The notes: generated by a model not told the origin, from the letters alone. Numbered from the stretch's first letter, positions 1 through 8,225 are shown. The stretch: DNA of 64,000 nt from Microbispora bryophytorum (GCF_006874465.1 NZ_VIRL01000006.1:62001-126000), one strand, 5' to 3'. Program-made: numbers and translations.

Positions 1-916
1 CATCGATTGCGGGACCAACTCGGTCCGCCTTCTCATCGCGGACATCTCTGGCGACGAACTCACCGACGTCGAACGGCGGATGGAGATCGTCAGGCTCGGC
101 CAGGACGTCGACCGTACGGGCCGGCTCGCACCGGAGGCCCTGGAGCGGACGTTCACGGCCATGCGCGGCTACGCCAAGCTGATCAGGGAGCATGCCCCGG
201 ACGGTCCCGTTCCGGTCCGCGTGGTCGCCACGTCGGCGACCCGCGACGCCGCCAACCGGGCCGACTTCGTCTCCGGCGTACGGGACGTCTTCGGCGTGGA
301 GCCCGAGGTGGTGACCGGTGACGAGGAGGCGCGGCTGTCCTTCACCGGCGCGACCCGGGGCCTGGCCCGCGCGGGCGCCGAGGCCGAGACCCCCTGTCTG
401 GTGGTGGACATCGGGGGCGGTTCGACCGAGTTCGTCGTCGGTTCCCGGTCGGTCGAGGGCGCGCTGTCGGTGGACATCGGCTGCGTACGGCTGACCGAGC
501 GTCACCTGCGCGACGACCCGCCGAGCGCGACGACGGTGGAGGCGGCCGTCGCCGACATCGAGGCGGCCATGGACCGGGTCGAGGAGAGCGTTCCCGTGCG
601 CACGGCGCGGACGCTGGTCGGCCTGGCGGGCTCGGTCACCACGGTCGCCGGGATCGCGCTCGATCTGCCCGCCTACGACCCCGCGCGCATCCATCACTCG
701 CGTATCCCCGCCGAGCGGGTCCACGAGGTGTCCGCGCGGCTGCTGCGCATGACGCACGACGAGCGGGCGGCCATCCCGGTCATGCATCCGGGCCGGGTGG
801 ACGTCATCGGCGCGGGCGCGCTCATCCTGGACCGCATCGTCCGCCGCTACGGCTTCTCCGAGGTCGTGGTCAGCGAGCACGACATCCTCGACGGCATCGC
901 CTGGTCCCTCGCCTGA
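1..916 (+). CDS. Ppx/GppA family exopolyphosphatase, 5' end cut by window
   Basis: The frame is open from base 2 (IDCGTNSVRLLIAD), so the gene starts upstream of the window and only the first few codons are missing. The protein belongs to the actin-like Ppx/GppA phosphatase family, which hydrolyses polyphosphate or pppGpp. Visible family signatures are the N-terminal phosphate-1 motif (DCGTNS), the phosphate-2 motif VVDIGGGSTEFVVG near residue 140, and the adenosine-type motif GLAGSVTTVAGIAL near residue 210. The visible 304 residues match the short actinobacterial form, which lacks the C-terminal HD domain of enterobacterial Ppx. A hairpin at 965-985 follows the stop. Polyphosphate and pppGpp substrates cannot be told apart from sequence. 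Confidence 0.93.
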   Translation, partial: IDCGTNSVRLLIADISGDELTDVERRMEIVRLGQDVDRTGRLAPEALERTFTAMRGYAKLIREHAPDGPVPVRVVATSATRDAANRADFVSGVRDVFGVEPEVVTGDEEARLSFTGATRGLARAGAEAETPCLVVDIGGGSTEFVVGSRSVEGALSVDIGCVRLTERHLRDDPPSATTVEAAVADIEAAMDRVEESVPVRTARTLVGLAGSVTTVAGIALDLPAYDPARIHHSRIPAERVHEVSARLLRMTHDERAAIPVMHPGRVDVIGAGALILDRIVRRYGFSEVVVSEHDILDGIAWSLA

Positions 917-964
917 CGCGAGCCGGGGCCTCACGAGAACCCGGACCTCAGGGTGCGACGGGCT

Positions 965-985
965 CGGCGCTCGTCTCGAGCGCCG
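965..985 (+). terminator. Hairpin after the Ppx/GppA gene
   Basis: CGGCGCTCG (965-973) and CGAGCGCCG (977-985) form a perfect 9-bp stem with a 3-nt loop, 49 bases after the stop codon. There is no T tract, as is usual for high-GC actinomycete terminators. Confidence 0.6.
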
Positions 986-1045
986 ACGGCCGCGGAACGT
1001 ACGTCGTCCGGATCGCATGAAGGCCGCGTGGAGCACCTCAAAATC

Positions 1046-1082
1046 TTGGCTCTACTGCGCAATGCGTAGTACTGTGCGACGC
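1046..1082 (+). promoter_or_regulatory. Probable PadR operator and leaderless promoter
   Basis: A 19-bp palindrome at 1053-1071 (TACTGCGCAATGCGTAGTA) has only one mismatched pair besides its centre. It lies between a possible -35 (TTGGCT, 1046-1051) and a possible -10 (TACTGT, 1070-1075). The -10 ends 7 bases before the GTG start at 1083, so the transcript would be leaderless. PadR proteins commonly repress their own operons from such sites; binding here is inferred. Confidence 0.55.
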
Positions 1083-1412
1083 GTGGACAGTAGCCAGCTC
1101 CTCAAGGGAGTCCTCGACCTGGCGGTCCTCGCGGTGCTCGCCGAGCGCGACAGTTACGGATACGACGTCGTACGCCGACTGCGTGAGGCGGGGCTCGAGG
1201 ACGTCGGCGACGCCTCGGTGTACGGAACGCTGCGGCGGCTGTTCAAGGCCGGAGCGCTCACGTCCTACGTGGTCGCCTCCGACGAGGGACCGCACCGCAA
1301 GTACTACGGCCTGAACGACGTGGGCCGTTCGCTCCTCCAGACCTCGGCGAAGACCTGGACCTCCTTCGCCGCCACCATGAACGACCTGCTCAAGGAGGTC
1401 GATCCGGGATGA
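1083..1412 (+). CDS. PadR family transcriptional regulator
   Basis: A 109-residue winged-helix repressor of the PadR family. The N-terminal part reads SQLLKGVLDLAVLAVLAERDSYGYDVVRRL, followed by the wing region DASVYGTLRRLFKAGALTSY and a short C-terminal dimerization helix. GTG 1083 is chosen because the family begins at SSQLLKG and a promoter/operator palindrome ends just upstream; the in-frame ATG codons further up would lie inside the operator. The stop overlaps the start of the next gene (ATGA), so the two are translationally coupled. PadR regulators paired with HAAS-domain membrane proteins typically control envelope-stress or drug-responsive operons; the inducer is unknown. Confidence 0.9.
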   Translation: MDSSQLLKGVLDLAVLAVLAERDSYGYDVVRRLREAGLEDVGDASVYGTLRRLFKAGALTSYVVASDEGPHRKYYGLNDVGRSLLQTSAKTWTSFAATMNDLLKEVDPG

Positions 1413-2479
1413 ATCCCCCCATGACGCCCCAGAACTACGCCGCCGCCGTACGGGAGGCGCTCGCCGATCTGCCTGCCCACGACAGAGACGCGCTGCTGGA
1501 GGACCTGGATGAGCATCTCGCCGAGGTCGCCGCCGAGCCGGGCATGTCGCTGGAGGAACGCCTCGGCAGCCCCGAGGCGTACGCGGCCGAGTTGCGGGCC
1601 GCCTACGGCGGGCGGCCGCCGGGCGGCGGCTCCTCCCTGGGCGGGCGGCTGCGCGAGCGCATGAGCGGAGCCGTCCGGCGCGTTCACACGCGGCTGCTCG
1701 TGCTCCCGCCCTACCGTCAGGCCGCCGTCTTCGCCCCCGAGCTGCGCCCCGCGTGGTGGGTGCTGCGGGGCTACGCGATCGCGCTGGCCGTGCTCGCGCC
1801 GATCAGCGCCCCCGGGCTGATCCCCGGCGACATCGCCGCCTGGGTGTTCACCCTCGCGGTCGTCTGGGGGTCGGTGTGGTTGGGCCGGCGAGGCCGGACA
1901 GGGGGGTCACGCTGGGGCCGGGCGCTGCTGCTCGGAGCTAATCTGGTGGCCGCGGTCCTCGTGATCACGGCGATGGCCGACGTCCCGAGCACGTCGTCGC
2001 GCGAGGTGGCCTTCGACTACGGCCCCCGGCCAGGCGCGTACGCACCGGGCATGCGGGTGGAGAGGGTGTCCTCGCTGGGCGGGGACGTCTCCAACATCTT
2101 CCCGTACGCGGAGGACGGGACACCGCTGCGCAACGTCCGGCTCTACGATCAGGACGGCAACCCGATCACGCTGGAGCAGGGATTCGGCCAGGAGCTCGCC
2201 ATTCCCTGCGACGGGGAGCCGCCGATGCGCAACGCCTACCCGCTGCCGCTGCGGCCCGTGGAGGACCGCGCCGGCCCCGCCGCCCGCAGAGCGGAGGCGA
2301 CCTGTGTGCCCGGCATGCCCGCACCCGCCACGCCTGCACCCGCCATGCCGGTGCCCACGGACGCCACGCCGACACCGACGGACGCGACGGATGCGACGGC
2401 CTCCACGACGCCCTCCGCCGCCACCACGCCTTCCGCCTCACCGTCGCCCTCCGCCACGCCGGCCCGTCGAGAGCGGTAG
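1409..2479 (+). CDS. HAAS-domain membrane protein, PadR partner
   Basis: A 356-residue protein. Residues 1-75 match the HAAS domain (short helical domain found with PadR regulators), with the ALLEDLDEHLAEVAAE helix. Three hydrophobic segments follow, at about residues 114-135, 141-156 and 168-186. The remaining C-terminal region is probably extracytoplasmic and ends in a low-complexity Ala/Pro/Thr/Ser tail of about 60 residues with APATPAPAMP-like repeats. ATG 1409 overlaps the padR stop. The pairing suggests a membrane sensor or partner for the PadR repressor. No enzymatic motif is visible, and the Thr/Pro-rich tail may cross the cell wall. Confidence 0.82.
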   Translation: MNPPMTPQNYAAAVREALADLPAHDRDALLEDLDEHLAEVAAEPGMSLEERLGSPEAYAAELRAAYGGRPPGGGSSLGGRLRERMSGAVRRVHTRLLVLPPYRQAAVFAPELRPAWWVLRGYAIALAVLAPISAPGLIPGDIAAWVFTLAVVWGSVWLGRRGRTGGSRWGRALLLGANLVAAVLVITAMADVPSTSSREVAFDYGPRPGAYAPGMRVERVSSLGGDVSNIFPYAEDGTPLRNVRLYDQDGNPITLEQGFGQELAIPCDGEPPMRNAYPLPLRPVEDRAGPAARRAEATCVPGMPAPATPAPAMPVPTDATPTPTDATDATASTTPSAATTPSASPSPSATPARRER

Positions 2480-2493
2480 GGGGAACCGCGGAG

Positions 2494-2518
2494 CCGGGCC
2501 GGGTGGAGGACGGCCCGG
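2494..2518. terminator. Hairpin between convergent genes
   Basis: CCGGGCC (2494-2500) and GGCCCGG (2512-2518) form a 7-bp stem with an 11-nt loop between the HAAS gene and the convergent P450 gene. It could terminate either transcript; weak support. Confidence 0.35.
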
Positions 2519-2555
2519 TCCACCTCTTTGTATAGGGGCGGAGGCGGGCCGGGTG

Positions 2556-3761
2556 TCAGCCGCGCAGGCGGACGGGCAGGGAGAACAGGCCGCGCATGAT
2601 GGCGCTGGGCCACCAGCTCAGCTCGGTGGGGTCGGCGGCGAGGGCCAGATCGGGGAACCGTTCGAGCACCCGGCCGATCGCGGCCTCTCCCTCCACCCTG
2701 GCCAGGGCCGCGCCGACGCAGTAATGAGGCCCCCGGCCGAAGGCGAGGTGCGGCTCGCCGACCCGGCCGGGGGAGAACGCGTCCGGGTCGGTGAACGCCG
2801 CCGGGTCCCGGTTGGCCGCCAGCAGTGAGACGAGGATGGGCTCCCCGGGCAGCATCTCCTGGCCGCCGACGACCACGGGCTCGGTGGGAAAGCGCCAGGT
2901 GGCGTTCCGTACGGGACCGTCGTAACGCAGCATCTCGTCGATGAAGTCCGGCAGCAGGGAGAGGTCGGCGCGCAGGGCCGCCGCCTGGCCGGGATGCCGC
3001 AGCAGCGCGAGCAGGCCGTTGCCGATCAGCGCCACGGTCGTCTCGTGGCCGGCGATCAGCAGCAGGAACGCGGTCGAGGTCAGCTCGTCCTTGTCGATCT
3101 CGCCCTGGTTGGACCGCCGGACGAGGTCGGTGAGCAGGTCGTTGCCGGGCCGGGAACGCTTGAGCTCGACCAGGTCGGCCAGGAAGATCTCCAGGGCGTC
3201 CGTGGCGCGGGCGATCTCCTCCACCTCGGACGCCGCCGCCGAGTCGATGACGGAGGCGTGGTGGTGGAAGGTGGCCCGGTCCTCCTCGGGCACGCCGAGC
3301 AGGTCGCAGATGATCGTGATCGGCAGCGGATAGGCGAGGTCGGCGACCAGATCCGCCTCGGGGCCGTCGAGGCGGTCGAGCAGCGCGTCGGTCACCTCCA
3401 GCGCCCGCGTCCGCAGCCCCGCCATCCGCCGAGGCGTGAAGGCCGCGCTCACGAGCCGCCGCAGCCGCGCGTGGTCGGCTCCGTCAGCGTTGATCATGTG
3501 GCGGGCGAGCCCGGGCCGATGATCCAGGGGCAGGCCGAGAGAGGCGGCCCGCCACTCGGGCGAGCCGGCCGCCGGGTCCTTGGCGAGGGCGGGATGGGTC
3601 AGCGCGGTCACGGCGTCCTCGTACCGCGTGACCAGCCACGCCTCGCAGCCGGGCAGCGGCACGCGGGTCACCGGGGCGTTCCGGCGCAGCCAGTCGTAGG
3701 CGGGGTAGGGGTCGGCGTCGAAGGCCGGGCCGTACAGCGGGGGGAATGAGTCGGTGGACAC
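2556..3761 (-). CDS. Cytochrome P450
   Basis: A 401-residue soluble bacterial class I P450. The I-helix oxygen-activation motif is AGHETT, the K-helix ExxR is EMLR (in [17 protein letters not shown]), and the haem-binding loop is [10 protein letters not shown] with the thiolate Cys near residue 348. GTG 3761 ([22 protein letters not shown]) gives the usual bacterial length; an upstream in-frame ATG would add 36 non-conserved residues. No ferredoxin, ferredoxin reductase or biosynthetic gene is adjacent, so redox partner and substrate cannot be assigned. It diverges from the uracil-DNA glycosylase gene with 137 bp between the starts. Confidence 0.95.
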   Translation of the reverse strand: MSTDSFPPLYGPAFDADPYPAYDWLRRNAPVTRVPLPGCEAWLVTRYEDAVTALTHPALAKDPAAGSPEWRAASLGLPLDHRPGLARHMINADGADHARLRRLVSAAFTPRRMAGLRTRALEVTDALLDRLDGPEADLVADLAYPLPITIICDLLGVPEEDRATFHHHASVIDSAAASEVEEIARATDALEIFLADLVELKRSRPGNDLLTDLVRRSNQGEIDKDELTSTAFLLLIAGHETTVALIGNGLLALLRHPGQAAALRADLSLLPDFIDEMLRYDGPVRNATWRFPTEPVVVGGQEMLPGEPILVSLLAANRDPAAFTDPDAFSPGRVGEPHLAFGRGPHYCVGAALARVEGEAAIGRVLERFPDLALAADPTELSWWPSAIMRGLFSLPVRLRG

Positions 3762-3898
3762 GGGCCGTACGTACCCATCCGCGGCGCGACGGAAAAGATC
3801 GGCATCTTTCTCGGCATGACCTCTTTGTGACACCGGCAGGCGTCGCCAGAGCCGGCTTCTGGCGAACACACATTTTCCGACCTGGCACGATCGGTGTC

Positions 3899-4702
3899 AT
3901 GAGCTCCGTTCCTCCCGGTTCCGGCTGGCCGGACGACCCCGCGCGCCCGGACACCCCCGTCGCCCACGACGCCCACGAGGTGGCCGAACTGGCCGCCGAG
4001 GGCCGCACACTGCCCGAACTGACCGCCAGACAGTCGGTGTGCCGCGCCTGCCCGCGTCTCGTCGAGTGGAGGGAGGAGGTCGCCGACGTCAAACGGAGGG
4101 CGTTCGCGGACGAGACCTACTGGGGCCGGCCGATCGCGGGATGGGGCGACGAGGCGCCGCACACGCTCATCGTGGGGCTGGCGCCCGCCGCGCACGGCGG
4201 CAACCGGACCGGCCGGATCTTCACCGGCGATCGCAGCGGCGACTGGCTGTTCGCGTCGCTGTACCGCACCGGCCTCGCCGCGCAGGAGACCAGCGTCCAC
4301 GCGGGCGACGGTCAGCGGCTGGTCGGGGCCCGGATGATGGCGGCGGTGCGGTGCGCCCCGCCCGCCAACAAGCCGACCCCGGAGGAGCGCGACACCTGTT
4401 TTCCCTGGCTCGCGAGGGAGCTCGCGCTCGTGGCCGGCACGACCCGGGTGATCGTGGCGCTCGGCGGCTTCGCCTGGCAGGCGGCGTGGCCCGCGCTGCG
4501 CAAGGCCGGGTTCACGCTGCCGTCCCGCAGGCCGCCGTTCGGCCACGCGGTGGAGGTGCCCCTCTCCTACGGCGCGGCTCCGGTCACGCTCATCGGCTGT
4601 TACCACCCGAGTCAGCAGAACACCTTCACCGGCCGGGTCACCGCGGACATGCTCGACGCGGTCTTCGCCCGCGCCGCCGCACTGGGGACCGCGACCTTGT
4701 GA
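3899..4702 (+). CDS. Family 5 uracil-DNA glycosylase (UdgB-like)
   Basis: A 267-residue uracil-DNA glycosylase superfamily protein that removes uracil, and in characterized UdgB enzymes other deaminated bases, from DNA in base-excision repair. The active-site motif [19 protein letters not shown] and the C-terminal [13 protein letters not shown] are those of family 5, where Ala replaces the catalytic Asp of other families. Four Cys residues (two in the N-terminal CRACPRL segment, then AAVRC and ERDTC) are positioned as iron-sulfur cluster ligands. ATG 3899 is chosen because conserved sequence starts soon after it and upstream codons run into the P450 promoter region. A Rex-like palindrome spans its stop codon. 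Confidence 0.93.
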   Translation: MSSVPPGSGWPDDPARPDTPVAHDAHEVAELAAEGRTLPELTARQSVCRACPRLVEWREEVADVKRRAFADETYWGRPIAGWGDEAPHTLIVGLAPAAHGGNRTGRIFTGDRSGDWLFASLYRTGLAAQETSVHAGDGQRLVGARMMAAVRCAPPANKPTPEERDTCFPWLARELALVAGTTRVIVALGGFAWQAAWPALRKAGFTLPSRRPPFGHAVEVPLSYGAAPVTLIGCYHPSQQNTFTGRVTADMLDAVFARAAALGTATL

Positions 4703-4714
4703 ATCGTTTCACAA
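4697..4714. promoter_or_regulatory. Rex-type operator 1 (distal)
   Basis: TTGTGAATCGTTTCACAA is an 18-bp inverted repeat (TTGTGAA-N4-TTCACAA) that matches the Rex operator consensus known from Streptomyces. It spans the stop codon of the glycosylase gene, 166 bp before the ndh start. Confidence 0.7.
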
Positions 4715-4847
4715 GACTGAAGCCGATCACTCAGGGAAGATTGGACGAATTTTCCGGAGAAATGTCTCCAGGACATGCCGGAGTGGGGAAAATCACTACA
4801 CCTTTGGTGCTAGGGGATTGGTGCGGTTGCCGACTCGTGACGTAGGC

Positions 4848-4865
4848 TTGTGAATGCTTTCACAA
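4848..4865. promoter_or_regulatory. Rex-type operator 2 (proximal to ndh)
   Basis: TTGTGAATGCTTTCACAA is an 18-bp inverted repeat, and the outer GC pairs at 4846-4867 extend it. It lies immediately before the ndh Shine-Dalgarno sequence (GAGGAGGG, 4868-4875). Rex is the NADH/NAD+-sensing repressor, and ndh is an established Rex target in Streptomyces; binding here is inferred from the motif. Confidence 0.8.
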
Positions 4866-4879
4866 GCGAGGAGGGCATC

Positions 4880-6211
4880 GTGGCAGACCGCAACTGGAAG
4901 CACGTCGTCATCGTCGGCGGTGGATACGTGGGCCTTTACTCGGCTCTTCGTCTCCAGCGCACGCTCCGCCGTGAGCTGCGCGACGGCAGCGTGCGGATCA
5001 CGCTCATCGACCCGCAGTCGTACATGACCTACCAGCCGTTCCTCCCCGAGGCGGCCGCCGGCAACATCTCGCCGCGCCACGTCGTGGCCCCGCTGCGCCG
5101 GGTGCTGCCCAAGGTGCGCATCCTCAACGGCAAGGTCTCCAAGGTGCACCACGAGGCCCGCACGCTGACCTTCGAGCCCGCCGCCGGCCAGTCCCGCGAG
5201 ATCGAGTACGACGTCGTCGTCATGGCGGCCGGCTCGATCTCGCGTACGCTGCCGATCCCCGGCCTGGAGGACGCGGCCATCGGCTTCAAGACCGTCGGCG
5301 AGGCCATCGCGCTGCGCAACCGGGTCCTGGCCCTCCTCGACCGGGCCGAGTCGAGCGAGGACGAGGACGTGCGCCGCCGCGCGCTGACCTTCGTCGTGGT
5401 CGGTGGCGGCTTCGCCGGCATCGAGGCCCTCGCCGAGCTTGAGGACATGACCGAGGACGCCGTCACGTACTACCCGGGCATCGACAAGAAGGACCTGCGC
5501 TGGGTCCTGATCGAGGCGTCCAACCGCATCCTGCCCGAGGTCGGCCCCGAGATGGGCGAGTGGACCGCCGAGCAGCTGCGCGAGCGCGGCATCGAGCTCA
5601 AGATGGAGACGTTCCTCCAGTCGTGCGAGGGCGGCCTGGTCAAGACCTCGGACGGCGACGAGTTCGAGTCGGCCACGATCGTCTGGACCGCCGGAGTCAA
5701 GGCGAGCCCGATCGTCAACTCCACCGACCTGCCGCTCGACGAGCGCGGCCGGATCAAGACCACGACGCGCCTGACCGTCGCGGGTGTCAAGGGCGCCTTC
5801 GCCGCCGGTGACATCGCCGGTGTCCCCGACGTGACCAACCCCGGTCAGTACTGCGCGCCCAACGCCCAGCACGCCGTACGGCAGGCGAAGGTCCTCGGCG
5901 ACAACATCACCGCGTACCTGCGCGGGGAGCAGCTGCAGGACTACCGGCACAAGTACGCCGGGTCGGTCGCCGGGCTGGGCCTCTACCGGGGCGTCGCGAA
6001 CGTGTACGGCGTGAAGCTGCGTGGCTTCCCGGCCTGGTTCATGCACCGCACCTATCACCTGTCGCGGGTTCCCACGGTCAACCGGAAGGTCCGCGTGGTG
6101 ATGGACTGGACGCTGTCGCTGTTCTTCAAGCGGGAGACGATTTCCCTGGGCGAGATCGAGCACCCGCGCGACGAGTTCAGGGCGGCCGCGAAGAGCGGCG
6201 TCAAGCGCTGA
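4880..6211 (+). CDS. ndh: Type II NADH dehydrogenase
   Basis: A 443-residue single-subunit flavoprotein that passes electrons from NADH to menaquinone at the cytoplasmic face of the membrane without pumping protons. The FAD-binding dinucleotide motif is VVIVGGGYVGLYSA at residues 8-21 and the NADH-binding one is FVVVGGGFAGIEA near residue 175. The AGDIAGVPD segment near residue 313 is the second FAD contact, and an amphipathic C-terminal region probably anchors it. GTG 4880 is preferred over GTG 4850 because 4850 lies inside the Rex operator, whereas 4880 follows GAGGAGGG at 4-5 nt. Two Rex-type palindromes upstream predict repression when NADH/NAD+ is low. A strong hairpin at 6253-6290 ends the unit. 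Confidence 0.95.
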   Translation: MADRNWKHVVIVGGGYVGLYSALRLQRTLRRELRDGSVRITLIDPQSYMTYQPFLPEAAAGNISPRHVVAPLRRVLPKVRILNGKVSKVHHEARTLTFEPAAGQSREIEYDVVVMAAGSISRTLPIPGLEDAAIGFKTVGEAIALRNRVLALLDRAESSEDEDVRRRALTFVVVGGGFAGIEALAELEDMTEDAVTYYPGIDKKDLRWVLIEASNRILPEVGPEMGEWTAEQLRERGIELKMETFLQSCEGGLVKTSDGDEFESATIVWTAGVKASPIVNSTDLPLDERGRIKTTTRLTVAGVKGAFAAGDIAGVPDVTNPGQYCAPNAQHAVRQAKVLGDNITAYLRGEQLQDYRHKYAGSVAGLGLYRGVANVYGVKLRGFPAWFMHRTYHLSRVPTVNRKVRVVMDWTLSLFFKRETISLGEIEHPRDEFRAAAKSGVKR

Positions 6212-6252
6212 CCCGCCCGGCGCGCAGGAAGCGCGGGGCGACCTCAGGACGC

Positions 6253-6290
6253 GCACACGGCCCGGCGGCGCACACCGCCGGGCCGTGTGC
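6253..6290 (+). terminator. Strong hairpin after ndh
   Basis: A 16-bp perfect stem (6253-6268 with 6275-6290; left arm GCACACGGCCCGGCGG) with a 6-nt loop, 42 bases after the ndh stop. There is no T run. Confidence 0.85.
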
Positions 6291-6464
6291 GTGTTCCTGC
6301 GCTCTGACATGCTGGTGTGGTGGACGGTGGGGAAGGTGCGACGGTCTCCAGGACCTTGACCGAGTGGCTCCCGGGGGTACCGTTCACGCGCTGTGGAAAG
6401 GGGGACAAGCCGCGTAAGACGTAACTTGCTTACAGAGGAGTGATCCGTGACATATGATCGCGGC

Positions 6465-6540
6465 GCCCCCGTAGCCCAATGGCAGAGGCAAGCCCCTTAA
6501 AAGGGCTGTGGTGTGGGTTCGAGTCCCACCGGGGGCACCA
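6465..6540 (+). tRNA. tRNA with anticodon UAA (nominal Leu), short variable arm
   Basis: A complete 76-nt cloverleaf. The acceptor stem GCCCCCG/CGGGGGC is followed by discriminator A and an encoded CCA. The D-stem GCC/GGC has only 3 bp and encloses loop CAATGGCAGA. The anticodon stem AGCCC/GGGCT encloses loop CTTAAAA, giving anticodon UAA. The variable loop is the 5-nt GTGGT, and the T-arm is GTGGG-TTCGAGT-CCCAC. UAA would read the rare Leu codon UUA, yet bacterial tRNA-Leu normally has a long variable arm, so charging identity is uncertain. From the anticodon stem onward the gene is part of the 99-bp attachment repeat of the adjacent element. Confidence 0.85.
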
Positions 6541-6591
6541 GAGCCTCTCAGCACGAAAGAGCCGGTGACCTGCGTCATCCAGGCCACCGGC
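6493..6591 (+). repeat. Left attachment repeat (tRNA 3' half plus flank)
   Basis: 99 bp matching 9875-9973 with two mismatches. The shared sequence begins at CCCCTTAAAA in the anticodon arm, runs through CCA, and continues 51 bp past the tRNA to ATCCAGGCCACCGGC. Confidence 0.9.
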
Positions 6592-6599
6592 TGATCTAC

Positions 6600-6900
6600 T
6601 CAGTCCGGCTGTCTACGACTACGCGTCGCTGCCCGCTGTTCGACCAGGCGGCTCCAGGCGCGGGACTGGCCTCCTCCACGATCAGCTCCCCCCATCCTTC
6701 GTCGGGGATCAGGAGGTTGCGCTTGAAGAGGTTGACCGCCTCCTCGGGCCGAAGCCCGGCATAGTACATGACGGCGAAGAACGCGACCAGCCGCGGCCCG
6801 CTCGGTTTCTGGGCGCGAACCGCCTCCAGGAGGTTCCGGGCCTGGGCCGGATTGACGACGACGCGCTTGTCCACCTGGCGGGACCGACTTGGCAGACTTC
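6600..6900 (-). pseudogene. Tyrosine recombinase (integrase) remnant
   Basis: The minus strand encodes about 90 residues of the catalytic domain of an actinomycete tRNA-targeting tyrosine integrase: QVDKRVVVNPAQARNLLEAV, AFFAVMYYAGLRPEEAVNL (with the first catalytic Arg) and EGWGELIVEEASPAPGAAWSNSGQRR. Family-like sequence just upstream (WKSAKS) lies in another frame, implying a frameshift near 6880. The C-terminal part with the HxxR box and catalytic Tyr is absent, because the frame closes beside the left attachment repeat. The N-terminal SAM-like domain is also missing. It cannot be functional, but orientation and position fit the integrase of the surrounding element. Confidence 0.8.
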
Positions 6901-6970
6901 CACGGCAAAAGTGGGTGCAAGGACGAAGCCCTTTCATGATCCGCGAGGCCACACGCGCCGGGCCGAGGGC

Positions 6971-7543
6971 TCACCCCACCCACTCGTCGCCCGAAAAGAG
7001 TGTGCCGCCGGTCCAGATGTAGCGGGCGGCGAAGGGGTCCCAGACGGAGACCTGTGCGTGCACCTCTGCCCGGTAAAAGCCAGGCCCACCACAATATGCA
7101 GTCGAGCCATCTGGATACGTTGCGCCGATGTAGTAGGTGAACTGTGAGCTGGGCCCGGTGGGGCCCCAGGCGTCCGTGCCCGTTGTTCCCTCATGCCAGC
7201 CATTGTCCCCAAGGAGTCCAATGCAGTAATGCCACTCGCTCCCATTCCACCTCTGGACCTCCAGGCCGATCCTGGCTCTCATGACCTTCGGGGTGACGCA
7301 GTCCGCCTCAAGTGCGTAGGCGGTCCCCCACGCCTGGTTCGCGGACCAGACGCCCGGCGTAAGGTGGTCGATACCTGCCGTGGCCTGGACGCAGTAGGAC
7401 CCGGCGACGGCGAGGGTGGACCGCGCCACCGTGACCCGAACCCTTTGCGTGTACGCCTGGGCGGGTTGCGGCAGCGCGATCATCAGCAGCAGCGCGAGGA
7501 TGGTGGATAACGGGCCGAGGAACAAGGTGCTTCGTCGCGACAT
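6971..7543 (-). CDS. Secreted protein of unknown function
   Basis: A 190-residue protein with a typical Sec signal peptide (MSRRS, hydrophobic core LSTILALLLMIALP, cleavage after QPAQA near residue 29). The mature part is rich in Trp, Tyr and Gly and has four Cys (YCVQATAG, ADCVTP, HYCIG, AYCGGPG) suited to two disulfides. No family is recognised. ATG 7543 follows a purine-rich AAGGAGGAC ribosome site. The gene lies inside the decayed element, just upstream of the integrase remnant in the same orientation, and appears intact. It may be a cargo gene of the element. Confidence 0.65.
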   Translation of the reverse strand: MSRRSTLFLGPLSTILALLLMIALPQPAQAYTQRVRVTVARSTLAVAGSYCVQATAGIDHLTPGVWSANQAWGTAYALEADCVTPKVMRARIGLEVQRWNGSEWHYCIGLLGDNGWHEGTTGTDAWGPTGPSSQFTYYIGATYPDGSTAYCGGPGFYRAEVHAQVSVWDPFAARYIWTGGTLFSGDEWVG

Positions 7544-7729
7544 GGCGTCCTCCTTGCGGACCGAACACGGAGTCCACGTATCGCGTCGGCGACACGACGA
7601 ACGTCAGGACCTGCGCGCAGTGGACCGATGGTGTGCAGGAGCATCGCTTCATTACCGGCGGGCCGATGCGGGAGGACACCCCTTCCCCCAAAAGTGATCG
7701 GTGGCCGATCAATCGTCAACCCGCTTTCA

Positions 7730-8176
7730 CGCTGTGGGGGATGGCGACACGAACCCCGCACGCCTGCGGACCCTCGCCCGGCGGTGGCAGAGTGGCCGCA
7801 GCACAACCCGGGGCAACCCGTGGCCCAATCCCGGGCGGCTGGTGAGTCGGCGACGAGCATGCCCCCGGGGTAGAGCGTCTTGCCAGTTGACTCCCCAGAC
7901 GTATCCGTCGAGGTTGACCCCGGTTTCGTAGGTGGTAAGCCGGTCATCGAGGGACTTGCGCCAGACGTGGGCTGGCACGGTTGTGACGCAGTTGGCCTGC
8001 AGGCAGTAGCGGAACAGGTAGCGCAGCGTTGTTGGCTCGATCCCGGTTCCGTTTCTGGGATCGACCATTGGGCGGATCACGAGCTGGTAGTCGCGTGTGT
8101 AGTTGACGAAGCCGTGTTCGAGCAGAGCTTGGTCAAAGACCTCATCCAGCGCCTCTTGCAGCTTCAGCGGATCCAT
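7730..8176 (-). pseudogene. Frameshifted YxiG-like gene
   Basis: Reading leftward from ATG 8176, the first 100 residues (LQEALDEVFDQALLEHGFVNYTRDYQL, LRYLFRYCLQANCVTTVPAHVW, SLDDRLTTYETGVNLDGYVWGVNWQ) resemble the small YxiG-like family common in actinomycetes. At about 7880 the reading shifts: the expected continuation LYPGGMLVADSPAARDWA appears in another frame. The C-terminal part of the family is not recognisable. The family name is from memory of similar proteins and is moderately certain; the frame change is seen directly. It lies within the decayed element, consistent with loss of selection. Confidence 0.5.
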
Positions 8177-8225
8177 GAACGCAGTTGTACCGCCCGATGA
8201 CGGCCGGGCGTGGTTACAAGTTGCC

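Noticed and set aside
4796-6310. Long minus-strand open frame (504 codons) opposite ndh
   Set aside because: It mirrors the codon periodicity of ndh and has no family resemblance or start signals. Many genes here have similar antisense frames because of the high G+C content; all were left out.
6971-7543. Phage structural or lysis gene
   Set aside because: A signal peptide and Cys-rich mature part are seen, but nothing specific to phage lysis; left as unknown secreted protein.
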